Positions 1-8,761 of a stretch of DNA of 35,909 nucleotides are shown one piece after another. A program made the position numbers and the translations under genes. The stretch is from assembly GCA_017459565.1 (NCBI GenBank), contig JAFUCP010000025.1:1-35909 (forward strand), written 5' to 3'. Source of the DNA: Clostridia bacterium (GTDB lineage: Bacteria > Bacillota > Clostridia > Christensenellales > Aristaeellaceae). Position 1 is the stretch's first letter. Each line of letters starts with the position of its first letter. The notes below the pieces were generated by a model. The model ran no database searches. It saw only the letters and a list, made by a program, of their open reading frames with translations, and was not told where the DNA came from.

Positions 1-1672
1 CCAGGATCAGATCGGCGTTCTGTATGGTGGACAGCCGGTGGGCGATGACAAAGCAGGTCTTGTGTTCCATCAGCCGGCGCATGGCCCGCTGAATTTCCCG
101 CTCCGTGCTGGTGTCCACGTTGGAGGTGGCCTCGTCCAGTATAAGCATCTGCGTGTCGTAGAGCATGGCCCGGGCGATGGTCAGAAGCTGCTTCTGACCC
201 TTGGAGATGTTGCCGCCGTCCTCGCTGATCACGGTCTGATAGCCCTCGGGCAGGCGCATGATGAAGGGATGGATGTGCGCCGCCTTCGCCGCGGCCACCA
301 CCTCCCCGATGGTGGCGTTCTCCTTGCCGTAGGCGATGTTGTCGAAGATCGTGCCCCTGAACACCCAGGTGTCCTGCAGCACCATGGCGTAGGCGCCCCG
401 CAGGCTCTTGCGGGTAAGGGCCCGGGCGTCGTGGCCGTCCAGCAGAATCTGCCCGCTGTTGACATCGTAAAAGCGCATCAGCAGGTTGATGATGGTGGTC
501 TTGCCCGCGCCGGTGGGCCCGACGATGGCGATCATCCTGCCGGCGTCGGCCCGCAGGCTCAGGTCGTGTATGATGGTCTTTTCCGGCGTATAGCCGAAGG
601 TCACATGCCGCATTTCCACGTCGCCGCGCACCGCCTCAAGCGCCGTGGCGTCGGCGCGGTCCGCGCTCTCCTCAGCCTCGTCCAGCAGGGCGAACACGCG
701 CTCCGCCGCGGACAGAGCGGAAAACAGCTCGTTGACGATGTTGGCGATTTCGTTGATGGGGCCGGAGAACTTGCGTGAGTAAAGCACAAAGGCGGAAATC
801 TGGCCCAGCAGGATGGAGCCGCCCATGTACATCAGCGAGCCCACGATGGCAATGATGGAGAGGCCCAGGTTGTTGATGGAGCCCACGGAGGGCCCGATGG
901 TGGCGCCATAGTAATCCGCGTCGTAATAGGCCGCCGCCGCGTCGCCGTTGATGCCTTCAAAGCGCTGCTCCACGCCGTTTTCATAGGTATAGGCCAATAT
1001 GGTCTTTTGCCCCGTCAGCATTTCCTCCACAAAGCCGTTCATGGCCCCGTACAGCTTTGAACGCTTCGCAAAGCGGGGCTGGGTAATCTTGCGCATACGG
1101 GTGGTATAAAGCACAGCCACGGGCACGGTGACGAGGGCCACCGCTGCCAGCGGCAGGGACAGGGAGAGCATCATGGCCATGGAGCCCACGACGGTGACCA
1201 CGCTGGTGAGGATGGCCGTCACATCCGAGGCCAGGCAGGTGCCGATCACATCGATATCATAGGACACGCGGCTGATGATATCGCCCGCCTGATGGGTGTC
1301 AAAAAAGCTCACCGGCAGGCGCATCAGCTTGTCGAATACATCCTGACGCATCTGCCTGGCGACGCGCTTGCTCACCGTGGTCATCACCACGCTGATGGAT
1401 ATGCTCAGCAGGGAGGACGCGCCATAGCAGATCAGCATCCTGAGGGCATAACTGTAAACCCGCTCAAAGTTCACCCTGCCCTTTCCCGCCGCCGCCTCGT
1501 TGATGGCCGCGCCGGCGAGGCTGGGCCCCAGCAGCGAAAGCACGTTGCTGGCCAGGCACAGCACGAACACCGCCAGCAGCACCGGCCTGAACGGGCCGAG
1601 ACAGCCCATGAGCCGCCGCAGCGCGCCGCGGGCGTCCTTCGGCTTTTTCATCACCGAATCCCTGGCCGCCAT
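1..1672 (-). CDS. ABC exporter half-transporter, canonical-Walker-B subunit (3' end cut by window)
   Basis: This is one half of a heterodimeric type IV (ABCB-like) exporter, with an N-terminal six-helix membrane domain followed by a nucleotide-binding domain. I read it by translating the minus strand from the ATG at 1672; about 557 codons are present and the last 30-60 residues lie outside the window. Visible motifs are Walker A GPTGAGKTT, a degenerate signature SKGQK (normally SGGQ), Walker B MLILDEATS with the catalytic glutamate, and the H-loop IAHRLST. The start directly follows the TAA of the upstream partner with no gap, and a GGGGGAGG Shine-Dalgarno lies inside that partner's last codons. 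The degenerate signature here and the degenerate Walker B in the partner complement each other, as in known heterodimers with one dead ATP site. The substrate (drug, lipid or glycan) cannot be read from the sequence. Confidence 0.93.
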   Translation of the reverse strand, partial: MAARDSVMKKPKDARGALRRLMGCLGPFRPVLLAVFVLCLASNVLSLLGPSLAGAAINEAAAGKGRVNFERVYSYALRMLICYGASSLLSISISVVMTTVSKRVARQMRQDVFDKLMRLPVSFFDTHQAGDIISRVSYDIDVIGTCLASDVTAILTSVVTVVGSMAMMLSLSLPLAAVALVTVPVAVLYTTRMRKITQPRFAKRSKLYGAMNGFVEEMLTGQKTILAYTYENGVEQRFEGINGDAAAAYYDADYYGATIGPSVGSINNLGLSIIAIVGSLMYMGGSILLGQISAFVLYSRKFSGPINEIANIVNELFSALSAAERVFALLDEAEESADRADATALEAVRGDVEMRHVTFGYTPEKTIIHDLSLRADAGRMIAIVGPTGAGKTTIINLLMRFYDVNSGQILLDGHDARALTRKSLRGAYAMVLQDTWVFRGTIFDNIAYGKENATIGEVVAAAKAAHIHPFIMRLPEGYQTVISEDGGNISKGQKQLLTIARAMLYDTQMLILDEATSNVDTSTEREIQRAMRRLMEHKTCFVIAHRLSTIQNADLIL

Positions 1673-3445
1673 TTATGCCACCTCCCCCATCTGTGAAAGA
1701 TAGATATCCCTGTAGACGGGGCAGCTCTCCAGCAGCGCCTCATGCGTGCCATAGCCGATGACGCGGCCCTCGTCCAGCACGAGGATGTTGTCCAGCGCCA
1801 TGATGGAGCTGACGCGCTGGGCGATGACGATGGTGGTGGCGTCGCCGTGGTGCGCCCGGATGGCGCAGCGCAGCGCCGCGTCGGTGCGATAGTCCAGGGC
1901 GCTGGAGGCGTCGTCCAGAATCAGGATTTCAGGATCGGCGGCGAGGGCCCGGGCGATCAGCAGGCGCTGTCGCTGGCCCCCGGAAAAATTCGCGCCCTGT
2001 ATGGCGGCGCGGTGGTCGTAGGTATTCGCGTAGTCCTCGATGAATTGGCGGGCCATGGCGTCCCCGGCGGCGCGCTCAATGGCTTCGTCCGTCAGGCCGC
2101 GGCCAAAATCGATGTTGCCCCGGATGGTGTCCACAAACACCACGTCGTTCTGGAACACCACGCCGAACTTGCGGTGCAGCTCGTCCTGCTCATAGGCGCG
2201 CACGTCCCTGCCGTCCACGAACACGTGGCCCTGCTGAGGATCATAGAACCGCATCAGCAGGTTGACGATGGTGGTCTTGCCGCTGCCGGTGGCGCCGATG
2301 ATGCCCAGAGAGCCGCCCTTTTTCACCGCAAAGTCCACGTCCTCCAGTGCCCTCTGGCGGCTGGCGCCTGCAAAGCGCGCGGCGTCGTCCGCGGCGTCCC
2401 CGTGGCCCTCGTCCGCGTCATAGTTGAAGCTGACGTGGTCAAAAACCAGGCATCCCTCCCGGTTGGTCACGGCGGCCTGCGCCTCCGATATGGGCGCGAG
2501 GACCCGCGGCGTATGGATGACGGCGGCAATGCGTTTGCCGGAGGCGTTGGCCTTGGACAGCATCATGAAGATGCGGTTGAGGCCCATGACGCCCATCAGG
2601 ATCATGTTGAAATAGGTCAAAAACGCCAGGATGACGCCGGGCCGAGTGACGCCCGCGTCCACCCGGCGCGCCCCCAGCACCACCACCAGCGTAAGCCCCA
2701 TGTTCAAAAACAGCGTCACGATGGGGCCGGGCAGCGCCATGACCACGCCCGCCCGAATATCCCGGGCGGCGGCGGTTTCATTGACGCCCCGGAAGCGCCG
2801 CTTTTCATATTCCTCCTTGGACAGGGCCTTGACCACGCGGATGCCGGTGATGTTCTCGCGCATGACGCGCACGATGTCGTCCAGGCCCTTCTGCACCTTG
2901 TCATACAGCGGGATGCCCCGCATGGATATGCCGATGACGATCACGATCAGCACCGGGGCCATCACGCAGAGTATAGCGGCCAGCCCTTTATCCATGATGA
3001 GCGTGATCAATATCCCACCCATCAGCAGAAACGGCGCGCGTATGCCGATGGTCTGGCTGGCCTGTATGAAGCTCTGCACATTGTAGGAATCGGAGGTCAT
3101 GCGGGAGGTGATGGAGGGCAGTCCGAAGGCGTCCATCTGTCCGCCGGACAGGTTCAGAGAGGCGTGGAACAGGTCGCGCCTGATCTCAAAGGTACTCTCC
3201 CTGGCCACGCGCACGCTGAGCCGGTTCGCCCCCACGTTTACGGTGCGCACGAACACCGCAAGGGCGATCATGATGCCGCCCCACAGGAATACCTGGCCCC
3301 GCTGGCCCGTGGGCGCCACGGTATCGATCATGTGTTCCAGCACCGAGGGGATCAGCAGCTCCCCCAGAGTGCCGATGAGCTTGACGAGCATCACGGCGGC
3401 GATCAGCCACCGGCGCTTTTTCAGATATGGCAACAGCGATTTCAT
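1673..3445 (-). CDS. ABC exporter half-transporter, degenerate-site subunit
   Basis: A 590-residue ABC exporter half with membrane helices over roughly residues 12-290 and the nucleotide-binding domain over about 330-590. Walker A GATGSGKTT lies near 383-391 and an intact signature FSGGQRQR near 487-494. Walker B reads ILILDDASS, with Asp where the catalytic Glu should be (about 512), and the H-loop has Gln instead of His (AQRVSS, about 543). Together with the degenerate signature of the downstream partner this predicts one inactive and one active ATP site, the usual arrangement of LmrCD/TM287-288-type heterodimers. A hydrophilic insert rich in Asp and Ala sits just before the Walker A strand (about 343-363). 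It is probably the first gene of its own transcript, since a 322-base gap with a promoter-like element precedes it. The link to the glycan locus is positional only. Confidence 0.94.
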   Translation of the reverse strand: MKSLLPYLKKRRWLIAAVMLVKLIGTLGELLIPSVLEHMIDTVAPTGQRGQVFLWGGIMIALAVFVRTVNVGANRLSVRVARESTFEIRRDLFHASLNLSGGQMDAFGLPSITSRMTSDSYNVQSFIQASQTIGIRAPFLLMGGILITLIMDKGLAAILCVMAPVLIVIVIGISMRGIPLYDKVQKGLDDIVRVMRENITGIRVVKALSKEEYEKRRFRGVNETAAARDIRAGVVMALPGPIVTLFLNMGLTLVVVLGARRVDAGVTRPGVILAFLTYFNMILMGVMGLNRIFMMLSKANASGKRIAAVIHTPRVLAPISEAQAAVTNREGCLVFDHVSFNYDADEGHGDAADDAARFAGASRQRALEDVDFAVKKGGSLGIIGATGSGKTTIVNLLMRFYDPQQGHVFVDGRDVRAYEQDELHRKFGVVFQNDVVFVDTIRGNIDFGRGLTDEAIERAAGDAMARQFIEDYANTYDHRAAIQGANFSGGQRQRLLIARALAADPEILILDDASSALDYRTDAALRCAIRAHHGDATTIVIAQRVSSIMALDNILVLDEGRVIGYGTHEALLESCPVYRDIYLSQMGEVA

Positions 3446-3530
3446 GGTACCTGCCTCTTTCGGCGATCCGGCCGCGCCCGATTCCGCGGTCCGCGCTTCG
3501 GTCGGCGCGGATCGCCTGCACTTTAGGAAA

Positions 3531-3559
3531 AGTATAAAGACTGCTTTGAATTTTGTCTC
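3531..3559 (-). promoter_or_regulatory. Candidate sigma-A-type promoter for the ABC exporter genes
   Basis: On the minus strand GAGACA (3559-3554, 4/6 to TTGACA) is followed after 17 bases by TATACT (3536-3531, 5/6 to TATAAT). It lies about 85 bases upstream of the ATG at 3445, in an AT-richer patch of an otherwise GC-rich gap. The call rests on consensus matching only. Confidence 0.4.
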
Positions 3560-3593
3560 CGCCTGATTTGTAAAAATATGAAAAGCGGCGCAG

Positions 3594-3612
3594 GGGCGGC
3601 GACGCGCCGCCC
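3594..3612 (-). terminator. GC-rich hairpin, possible terminator of the glycan operon
   Basis: An 8-bp perfect stem (GGGCGGCG/CGCCGCCC) with a 3-base loop lies 156 bases past the stop of the polymerase-like gene at 3768. On the minus strand TTTT follows about 9 bases after the stem and TTTTT a few bases further on. The T run is not directly adjacent, so this is not a textbook intrinsic terminator. Confidence 0.3.
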
Positions 3613-3767
3613 GCCGGGTACAGCGATTCGATTCGCGCCCGGCAGACGCCGCATCGACGTCCCTGCGATACTTTTATTGCGTTTGAGGTGTATCATGCGG
3701 CATGTCCGCCCCGCGACAGCGGGCCGCGGGAATTCCCCGTCGCCGCGCCGTAAAGCAGCGCAGGGAC

Positions 3768-6029
3768 TCATCCGCCGAATTTGTAATAGCTGACATCCCG
3801 CACATACAGCCGGCAGCCCTCCGCGGCAATGGCCTGAAAGCCCATACCCCGCTCCGTGCCCGTGACGAAGGGTATGACCGCCGTCAGGTTGCCCCAGGCG
3901 TCAAACTGGCCGCGCGTGACAGACAATTCCGCCAGCAGGTTCTGACCCCAATAGGAACAGACGCGCAGCCTGCACACCGTCTCGTCCGCATCCCCGGCGT
4001 CGTCCTCGGCCAGACTGAGGCTGTAGACCACCCGGTACTGGCCGCCGTACACATCCACATAGGGGCCGTAAATCATCGAATGGGCCGTGCCGTCCAGCAG
4101 CAGTCCGCGCCCGTCCAGGGGCAGCTCGTTCAGCTCCGCCTGGCGCACCAGGTCCATTTGCAGCTGGGAGGAGTAGTAGTCCGTCACGGCATAGCCCGCC
4201 GCCGCCAGCGCCTCCGCCACCGGCGCGTCGTCGGTGTACACGGCGTGGGTCGGAGATATCTGGGCATATTTAAAGCCGTTTTGGAAAAACACATGATGCT
4301 CCTTCCAGGCGTCCAGCAGCGTCGTGGTCCCGCGCAGGCGGCTCATGTCCTCCCCGGCCAGCACCGTGGGGCGGATGCCCGGAACCCGCCGTGCGAAGGC
4401 CTCCGGCAGCACATCGGCATAGACCTCGCCCGTCGCCGCGGACAGCACACACTCCAGTCCCGGCACGTTGGCTTCGATCATATCGGCGTTGTCAACCGCC
4501 GCCTTCCGCACGACGCCGTCCGTCCAAACCCAAAAGCCCGCGTTCAGGGCAATGCAGCCCGCCAGCGCGCAGGCGACGAGGAGCTTGAACCGCTCCTTCA
4601 TCAGCGCCCTGCGCAGCAGCCGCCACAGCGCCCATACCGTGCCCGCCAGCGCGCAGATGACGCCCAGCAGCACCGCCGCCACTGGCAGCGCGTATTGCCC
4701 GCCGCCCTGCCAGCCAAGCGCCTGGAACACCGTTCTGAGCCGTGTAAGCAGCACAGGCAGGCCGAACCAAACCGCCAGAGCCATGAGCGCCGCATAGGCC
4801 GCCGCGCCGATGACGACGCCGCGCGGCCGCTTTGTGCGCGCGCGCGCCTCTTCGGCATCGTTGCCCGCAATCGCCGCCAACGGCATCACCAGCAGGATAT
4901 TGAAGTGGACCTCCATGAAGTGATGCTCCACGATGGAGTGGAACGCGATGATACCCAGCACGATCGCCAGCCGCCTATCGCCCCTTTGAAGCGCCCTGCG
5001 CGTCATCCAAACCCATGCGGCTGAGCAGCCCAGCAGCGTCACCCAGCCATAGCGCAGCAGGATGAGCATATAGGAGCTGTCGATGAAGTTATAGCCGTCC
5101 GGCGGGAAGGCCGAAAAGCCGTAGCCGATCTGGTCGAAGGCCGTGCCGAAGGGGGTGAGCCCATAGTCCCACCAGCCGTCCAGGCAAAGCCGCAGCCGGT
5201 CCGAGAGCATATTGTTAAGCCAGTCGCCGAAGCCGGTCTGCCTGGCATACAAAAACACCATGAGGAACGTAATGGCCGCGAACAGTGGAAACGCCGCCGT
5301 CAGCAGGCCGTCAAAAGCCCTGCCGGGGAAGCCCCTCTTCCCGTCCTTGCGCCCCCGGGCAAGCCAGAGCCAGGCCACGGCACAGACGAACAGCGCGCCG
5401 CACACCAGACTGTTGCGGCTGCGGGCGACAAAAAGCGCCATCAGCACCGACGTGAGGCTCACCGGCAGCATGACCCAGCCGGGCGCCCTGCGCCAAATGA
5501 GCCACAGCATCATCAGCACGTACAGGCAGGCCGAGGCCAGGTCCGTGGGATAGGAGATACCCCAGCTGCTCTTCAGTCCGTCCCGGAAATACACAAAGTT
5601 TTCGATACTGCCCGAAAGCGCCGCCGCCACCGTCAATACCAGCATACCGCCCACCGCTGCCAGATAAGCCCTGAGCGCCCTGCGGTAATCGATGCCGGCC
5701 ATCCCCGCGGTCATGACCGCGAGGAAGGGCAGAAAGCTGTAGTCCGTGGACCGGTAGACCAGGTAATACGCGGCAGCCGCCGCCAGAGCGATCCAGGGCT
5801 CCAAGCGTTTGGGGCCGATGAACGCCAGCCGTCCCAGGGCGGTCACCGCCATCGCCAGCAGCAAAAAGCGCTGAAAAAGCGCCGGCCACGGAAAGTAAAA
5901 TGTCGTCATCGACGAAAAGCCATACACGAGATAGACGGCGCAGAGAAACAGAAACAGGACCTCAAGCCCTGCCTCGACGCGCGCTGCGTTTGTTTTTTTA
6001 TTCTTGGTCCCGGTCACGCTCGATCGCAT
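3768..6029 (-). CDS. O-antigen polymerase/ligase-like (Wzy/WaaL) membrane protein with C-terminal extracytoplasmic domain
   Basis: A protein of 753 residues. The ATG at 6029 is chosen because GGGAGG lies 8 bases upstream; the longer open frame would run back through gtrA with non-protein-like sequence. The first ~450 residues hold about ten or more hydrophobic segments, with a polar loop containing FIDSSYMLILLRYGW and then a histidine-rich stretch SIVEHHFMEVHFN. This pattern is seen in Gram-positive Wzy/WaaL-like proteins. After further membrane helices, about 220 C-terminal residues are hydrophilic and end in a beta-rich region with the pattern YGPYVDVYGGQYRVVYSL. That is a GPY...GxY motif shared with other proteins of this locus. 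The role is probably polymerisation or transfer of lipid-linked glycan outside the membrane; the exact linkage and the function of the C-terminal module are unknown. It is the last gene before the gap. Confidence 0.72.
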   Translation of the reverse strand: MRSSVTGTKNKKTNAARVEAGLEVLFLFLCAVYLVYGFSSMTTFYFPWPALFQRFLLLAMAVTALGRLAFIGPKRLEPWIALAAAAAYYLVYRSTDYSFLPFLAVMTAGMAGIDYRRALRAYLAAVGGMLVLTVAAALSGSIENFVYFRDGLKSSWGISYPTDLASACLYVLMMLWLIWRRAPGWVMLPVSLTSVLMALFVARSRNSLVCGALFVCAVAWLWLARGRKDGKRGFPGRAFDGLLTAAFPLFAAITFLMVFLYARQTGFGDWLNNMLSDRLRLCLDGWWDYGLTPFGTAFDQIGYGFSAFPPDGYNFIDSSYMLILLRYGWVTLLGCSAAWVWMTRRALQRGDRRLAIVLGIIAFHSIVEHHFMEVHFNILLVMPLAAIAGNDAEEARARTKRPRGVVIGAAAYAALMALAVWFGLPVLLTRLRTVFQALGWQGGGQYALPVAAVLLGVICALAGTVWALWRLLRRALMKERFKLLVACALAGCIALNAGFWVWTDGVVRKAAVDNADMIEANVPGLECVLSAATGEVYADVLPEAFARRVPGIRPTVLAGEDMSRLRGTTTLLDAWKEHHVFFQNGFKYAQISPTHAVYTDDAPVAEALAAAGYAVTDYYSSQLQMDLVRQAELNELPLDGRGLLLDGTAHSMIYGPYVDVYGGQYRVVYSLSLAEDDAGDADETVCRLRVCSYWGQNLLAELSVTRGQFDAWGNLTAVIPFVTGTERGMGFQAIAAEGCRLYVRDVSYYKFGG

Positions 6030-6050
6030 GAAATTATCCTCCCGGTTTAT

Positions 6051-6095
6051 CCGCGCGAAGCCGCCGCGCCAGATTTGCGCGGCGGCTTCGCGCGG
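6051..6095 (-). promoter_or_regulatory. Perfect 19-bp hairpin between gtrA and the polymerase-like gene
   Basis: CCGCGCGAAGCCGCCGCGC (6051-6069) is exactly complementary to 6077-6095, with a 7-base loop. It fills most of the 77-base gap and ends just before the GGGAGG ribosome site of the gene starting at 6029. No T run follows on the minus strand, so it is more likely an RNA-processing, stability or translation-control element than a terminator. Confidence 0.6.
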
Positions 6096-6106
6096 GCATG
6101 GGCCGC

Positions 6107-6595
6107 TTACGCCTTGAAGGCCCACAGCTTGTTGATGATGAAATTCAGGGGCACGCTGATGATCAGGTTGATGAGGGGCGCAACAAATTTGGAGATGCCC
6201 AGCACATTGATCCAGACGTGGGACAGTACGTTGTTCAGTATGATGCCCGTAAAGCCGTAGGCGATATAGGTCTTGATCAGCGCCTGCCACAGGTTGCGCT
6301 TCTGGCCGTCCCGGGCGGTAAAGACGAATTTGTTGTTCCAATAGAAGGACCACAGCACGCTGAGTATGAAGGCGATCACGTTGCCCGCGATATAATCCCA
6401 GGAGAGGTTATAGGGCTTCAAAACCAGCAGCACAAGCACGTTCAGCCCATAGCTGATCAGCGTGTTGGTGAGGCCCACCACGCCGAACTTCACGAACTGC
6501 ACCAGCGCGTCCACCGTAGATTCCTTTACGCTTATGCGCAGCTTTTTCAGAACCGCGCTCAATAGGGTTTTGAGCCTTTCGTCCACATTGCCCAT
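6107..6595 (-). CDS. GtrA-family membrane protein (polyprenyl-phosphate-sugar flippase candidate)
   Basis: A protein of 162 residues with four hydrophobic segments between about residues 28 and 155. It starts with the typical GtrA entry FVKFGVVGLTNTLISY and contains the conserved WSFYWNNKFVF stretch, where the family has an N-K-x-W/F-V-F pattern. GtrA proteins are thought to move undecaprenyl-phosphate-linked sugars across the membrane, working with a GtrB-type glycosyltransferase; a candidate lies two genes upstream (8762-9727). The start codon overlaps the stop of the upstream gene as TGATG, so translation is probably coupled. Length matches the family (about 120-170). The sugar it handles is not known. 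Confidence 0.88.
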   Translation of the reverse strand: MGNVDERLKTLLSAVLKKLRISVKESTVDALVQFVKFGVVGLTNTLISYGLNVLVLLVLKPYNLSWDYIAGNVIAFILSVLWSFYWNNKFVFTARDGQKRNLWQALIKTYIAYGFTGIILNNVLSHVWINVLGISKFVAPLINLIISVPLNFIINKLWAFKA

Positions 6596-8718
6596 CAGTC
6601 AATTCCCCTTGTCATTCTGAATTCGTCGCAGGTCAGGAAAATGCCGAACGCCTGCCTGCGCGTCAGGCTCCCGTCGTCGATCTGGCCGGCCCAATGCTCG
6701 GGATTGGGTTCGTCCCGCCCGATCAGATCGTTATACAAAAACAGCACGAAATCCCGGTTGTCCATCGTCTCCGCGTCGTCCGCGCCCAGCTTCAACGCCC
6801 AGGCCCACAGCTCGTCCAGCGTATCCTCGTCACGGTTGACCAGGCCCGCGGCCAGCGCATCGACCTTCTCCACGTCCGCGTCCACGCCGCACCGCGCCGC
6901 GAAGGCGCTCACAAAGTGTGCGCCCGCGTCCGCGTCCCAGGCGGCGACATCCACATCCGAAAGGTTGTAGAAATACAGCCAGCCGTCCGCGGTGGCAAGG
7001 GGTGTCAGGCCCAGCTCGTCGGAATAAAAGGCGATGACCGCCTCGCCATTGTCCGCGTAGCCCTTCACATCAATGTAGACGCCGGCAAAGCCCGCCTCCA
7101 CGATGTGCTTCACGAACCGGCGACTCATGCCCTCGTCGATGTAGAGCGCCTGCGCGGCGTCGTTGCGGCCCTTCATCCCGCCGTAGCTCCAGCGCAGATG
7201 GTCGGTGTAGACATAGCCCAGCGCGGGCTCATAATCCGCCATGCCGTTCACGGGCCCGTTTTCCGGGAAGGTCATGAAGGGCAGCTGGTAGATCATCGAA
7301 TCCTCAGGCAGCGCCGCTTCCATTTCGGCAAAAAACGCGCGGAAAACGCGGTCCTCCGCCTTGGCCCAGTCCTGAAGGCCGGAGGGATTCACAGGCACCT
7401 CGGAATACAGTGCGAAGGCCCCCGCCAGCAGAAGCGCCGCCGCGCCGAGCCGTCTTTGGCCCGCACTCTTCAAGCGTTCGGCCAGGTAATCCGAAAACAG
7501 GCAGCAGGTACACAGGCTCAGGCACACGATGTAGATGCTCGCACGGTTCAGACAGCGCAGCTCCTGGGTCACAAAGTAGTTGACAAAGGTTCCAAAGCCG
7601 CCCGGCATGGAATAGAGCAGGATCGTGAGGATCGACAGGGAGATGATGCTCATTCTGTCGTCCAGCGCGCCCTTGCGCTCGTCGCGGCGGAAGAGGCGCC
7701 CGATCAGCCACGCGCAGGCGATGATAAAGCCTACTGTGGCGATCAGCCCCAGCGTGGCGCAGGCGTTTTCATTGACATTGGTGGCATTTTGACTGTACTG
7801 GCGGTTCAGGTCCGCGAGGAAGCCGATTCTGTTGTTGCTGGACGGCAGCAGCAGCTGTACGATCTTCAGCGCGAAGATCTCAACCGACACCAGCGGCCGT
7901 ACCACCGCCCCGGCGTTGAAGCCGTGGCGCCAGGAATAGTACAGCTTGGGAACCAGCCCGATGACAACGCCCGCCAGCGCGGCGTAGATCGGCAGCGCTT
8001 CCCTGATCAGACAGGACAGCTTCTTTTGGCGCACCAGCTTGCCAATGAGCGCCAGGCTCATGCCCATGAGGCCAAAGAAGGCATAATAGATGTTCGACAG
8101 CCCCAGCAGCAGGGCGCTTGCGTACAGCACCGCAATCTTCCACTTCGCGCGGAGGTACCTTTCGGGCGCGACGCCCGAAAAGTCCTCGCCATAGATGACG
8201 AGCATCAGATAGACCGCCACGGGGGCGCTGAAATAGTGGGACAGCGTCAGATGCTCCAGCCCGCGCAAAAAGTGATAGGGCGTAATCGCAAAGGCCACGC
8301 TGAAAAAGCTCTTGATCAGCACCCGGTCCGTGAACCGGTTCAGCAGCAGGTACATGAAGAGTGCCGCCAGCGCATAGCCGAGGATGTACATGACATAGCA
8401 CGCCACATTGCCGTTGGGCACAAGCCGCGTGATTGCGAACATCGTCAGGCCGTAGTTCAGATCCAGGAAAGGCGTATCCGCCAAGGCGGAAAGCTCCGGC
8501 GCGCCGATGGTTTCGCAGCGCCAGAGGCCCATGATACCGTTCTGCTTGATGCTCTTGGTGAGCATCGCTCCCAGGGCATAGTCATTTGTAAAGCCGGGAG
8601 GGACGTTCAAATCCATCTCCCAGATTCGCATGGAGCATAGTATGACGCCAAGGGAGATCAGGACGGCGACCAGCAGGCCCGCCAGGTTTTTCCCCTTCAG
8701 CGCCCTTTGATTTACCAT
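6595..8718 (-). CDS. GT-C-like multi-membrane glycosyltransferase with C-terminal DUF4214-like domain
   Basis: A protein of 707 residues with about a dozen hydrophobic segments up to roughly residue 440. An early luminal loop carries acidic residues (FTNDYALGAML, about 43-53), followed by LEHLTLSHYFSAP, as in GT-C enzymes that use polyprenyl-phosphate sugars. After a soluble stretch of about 200 residues, the last ~60 residues (FLYNDLIGRDEPNPEHW, then LTRRQAFGIFLTCDEF) match the pattern of DUF4214 modules, which follow the form F-x-x-x-LY-x-x-x-L-GR-x-x-x...W...EF. Such modules usually occur on secreted or surface proteins. GAGAGG lies 8 bases before the ATG, and the stop overlaps gtrA. It probably transfers one sugar of the glycan outside the membrane; the acceptor is unknown. 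Confidence 0.7.
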   Translation of the reverse strand: MVNQRALKGKNLAGLLVAVLISLGVILCSMRIWEMDLNVPPGFTNDYALGAMLTKSIKQNGIMGLWRCETIGAPELSALADTPFLDLNYGLTMFAITRLVPNGNVACYVMYILGYALAALFMYLLLNRFTDRVLIKSFFSVAFAITPYHFLRGLEHLTLSHYFSAPVAVYLMLVIYGEDFSGVAPERYLRAKWKIAVLYASALLLGLSNIYYAFFGLMGMSLALIGKLVRQKKLSCLIREALPIYAALAGVVIGLVPKLYYSWRHGFNAGAVVRPLVSVEIFALKIVQLLLPSSNNRIGFLADLNRQYSQNATNVNENACATLGLIATVGFIIACAWLIGRLFRRDERKGALDDRMSIISLSILTILLYSMPGGFGTFVNYFVTQELRCLNRASIYIVCLSLCTCCLFSDYLAERLKSAGQRRLGAAALLLAGAFALYSEVPVNPSGLQDWAKAEDRVFRAFFAEMEAALPEDSMIYQLPFMTFPENGPVNGMADYEPALGYVYTDHLRWSYGGMKGRNDAAQALYIDEGMSRRFVKHIVEAGFAGVYIDVKGYADNGEAVIAFYSDELGLTPLATADGWLYFYNLSDVDVAAWDADAGAHFVSAFAARCGVDADVEKVDALAAGLVNRDEDTLDELWAWALKLGADDAETMDNRDFVLFLYNDLIGRDEPNPEHWAGQIDDGSLTRRQAFGIFLTCDEFRMTRGID

Positions 8719-8761
8719 TGGTTCAATCCTCTCTTTGTTTTACTTCGTTCGGCACGACGCT

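Larger units (their letters stand above)
3446..3767. other. Intergenic gap between glycan locus and ABC exporter genes
   Basis: No protein-coding gene is supported in these 322 bases. The gap contains a promoter-like pair for the ABC genes (3531-3559) and a GC-rich hairpin (3594-3612). The short open frames here lack credible ribosome sites and look like chance in GC-rich DNA. A short inverted pair (GTCCCTGCG near 3660 and CGCAGGGAC near 3761) is too widely spaced to call. Confidence 0.6.

Noticed and set aside
1742..3526. 594-codon plus-strand open frame opposite the ABC subunit
   Set aside because: The minus strand carries all ABC motifs. The plus-strand product is His- and Asp-rich with no recognisable fold.
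3594..3612. Confident intrinsic terminator call
   Set aside because: The stem is good but the T stretch starts about 9 bases later, so only a low-confidence terminator is listed.
6030..6353. N-terminal extension of the polymerase-like protein
   Set aside because: The extension overlaps gtrA in another frame, is not hydrophobic or conserved-looking, and a GGGAGG-preceded ATG at 6029 starts the first membrane segment properly.
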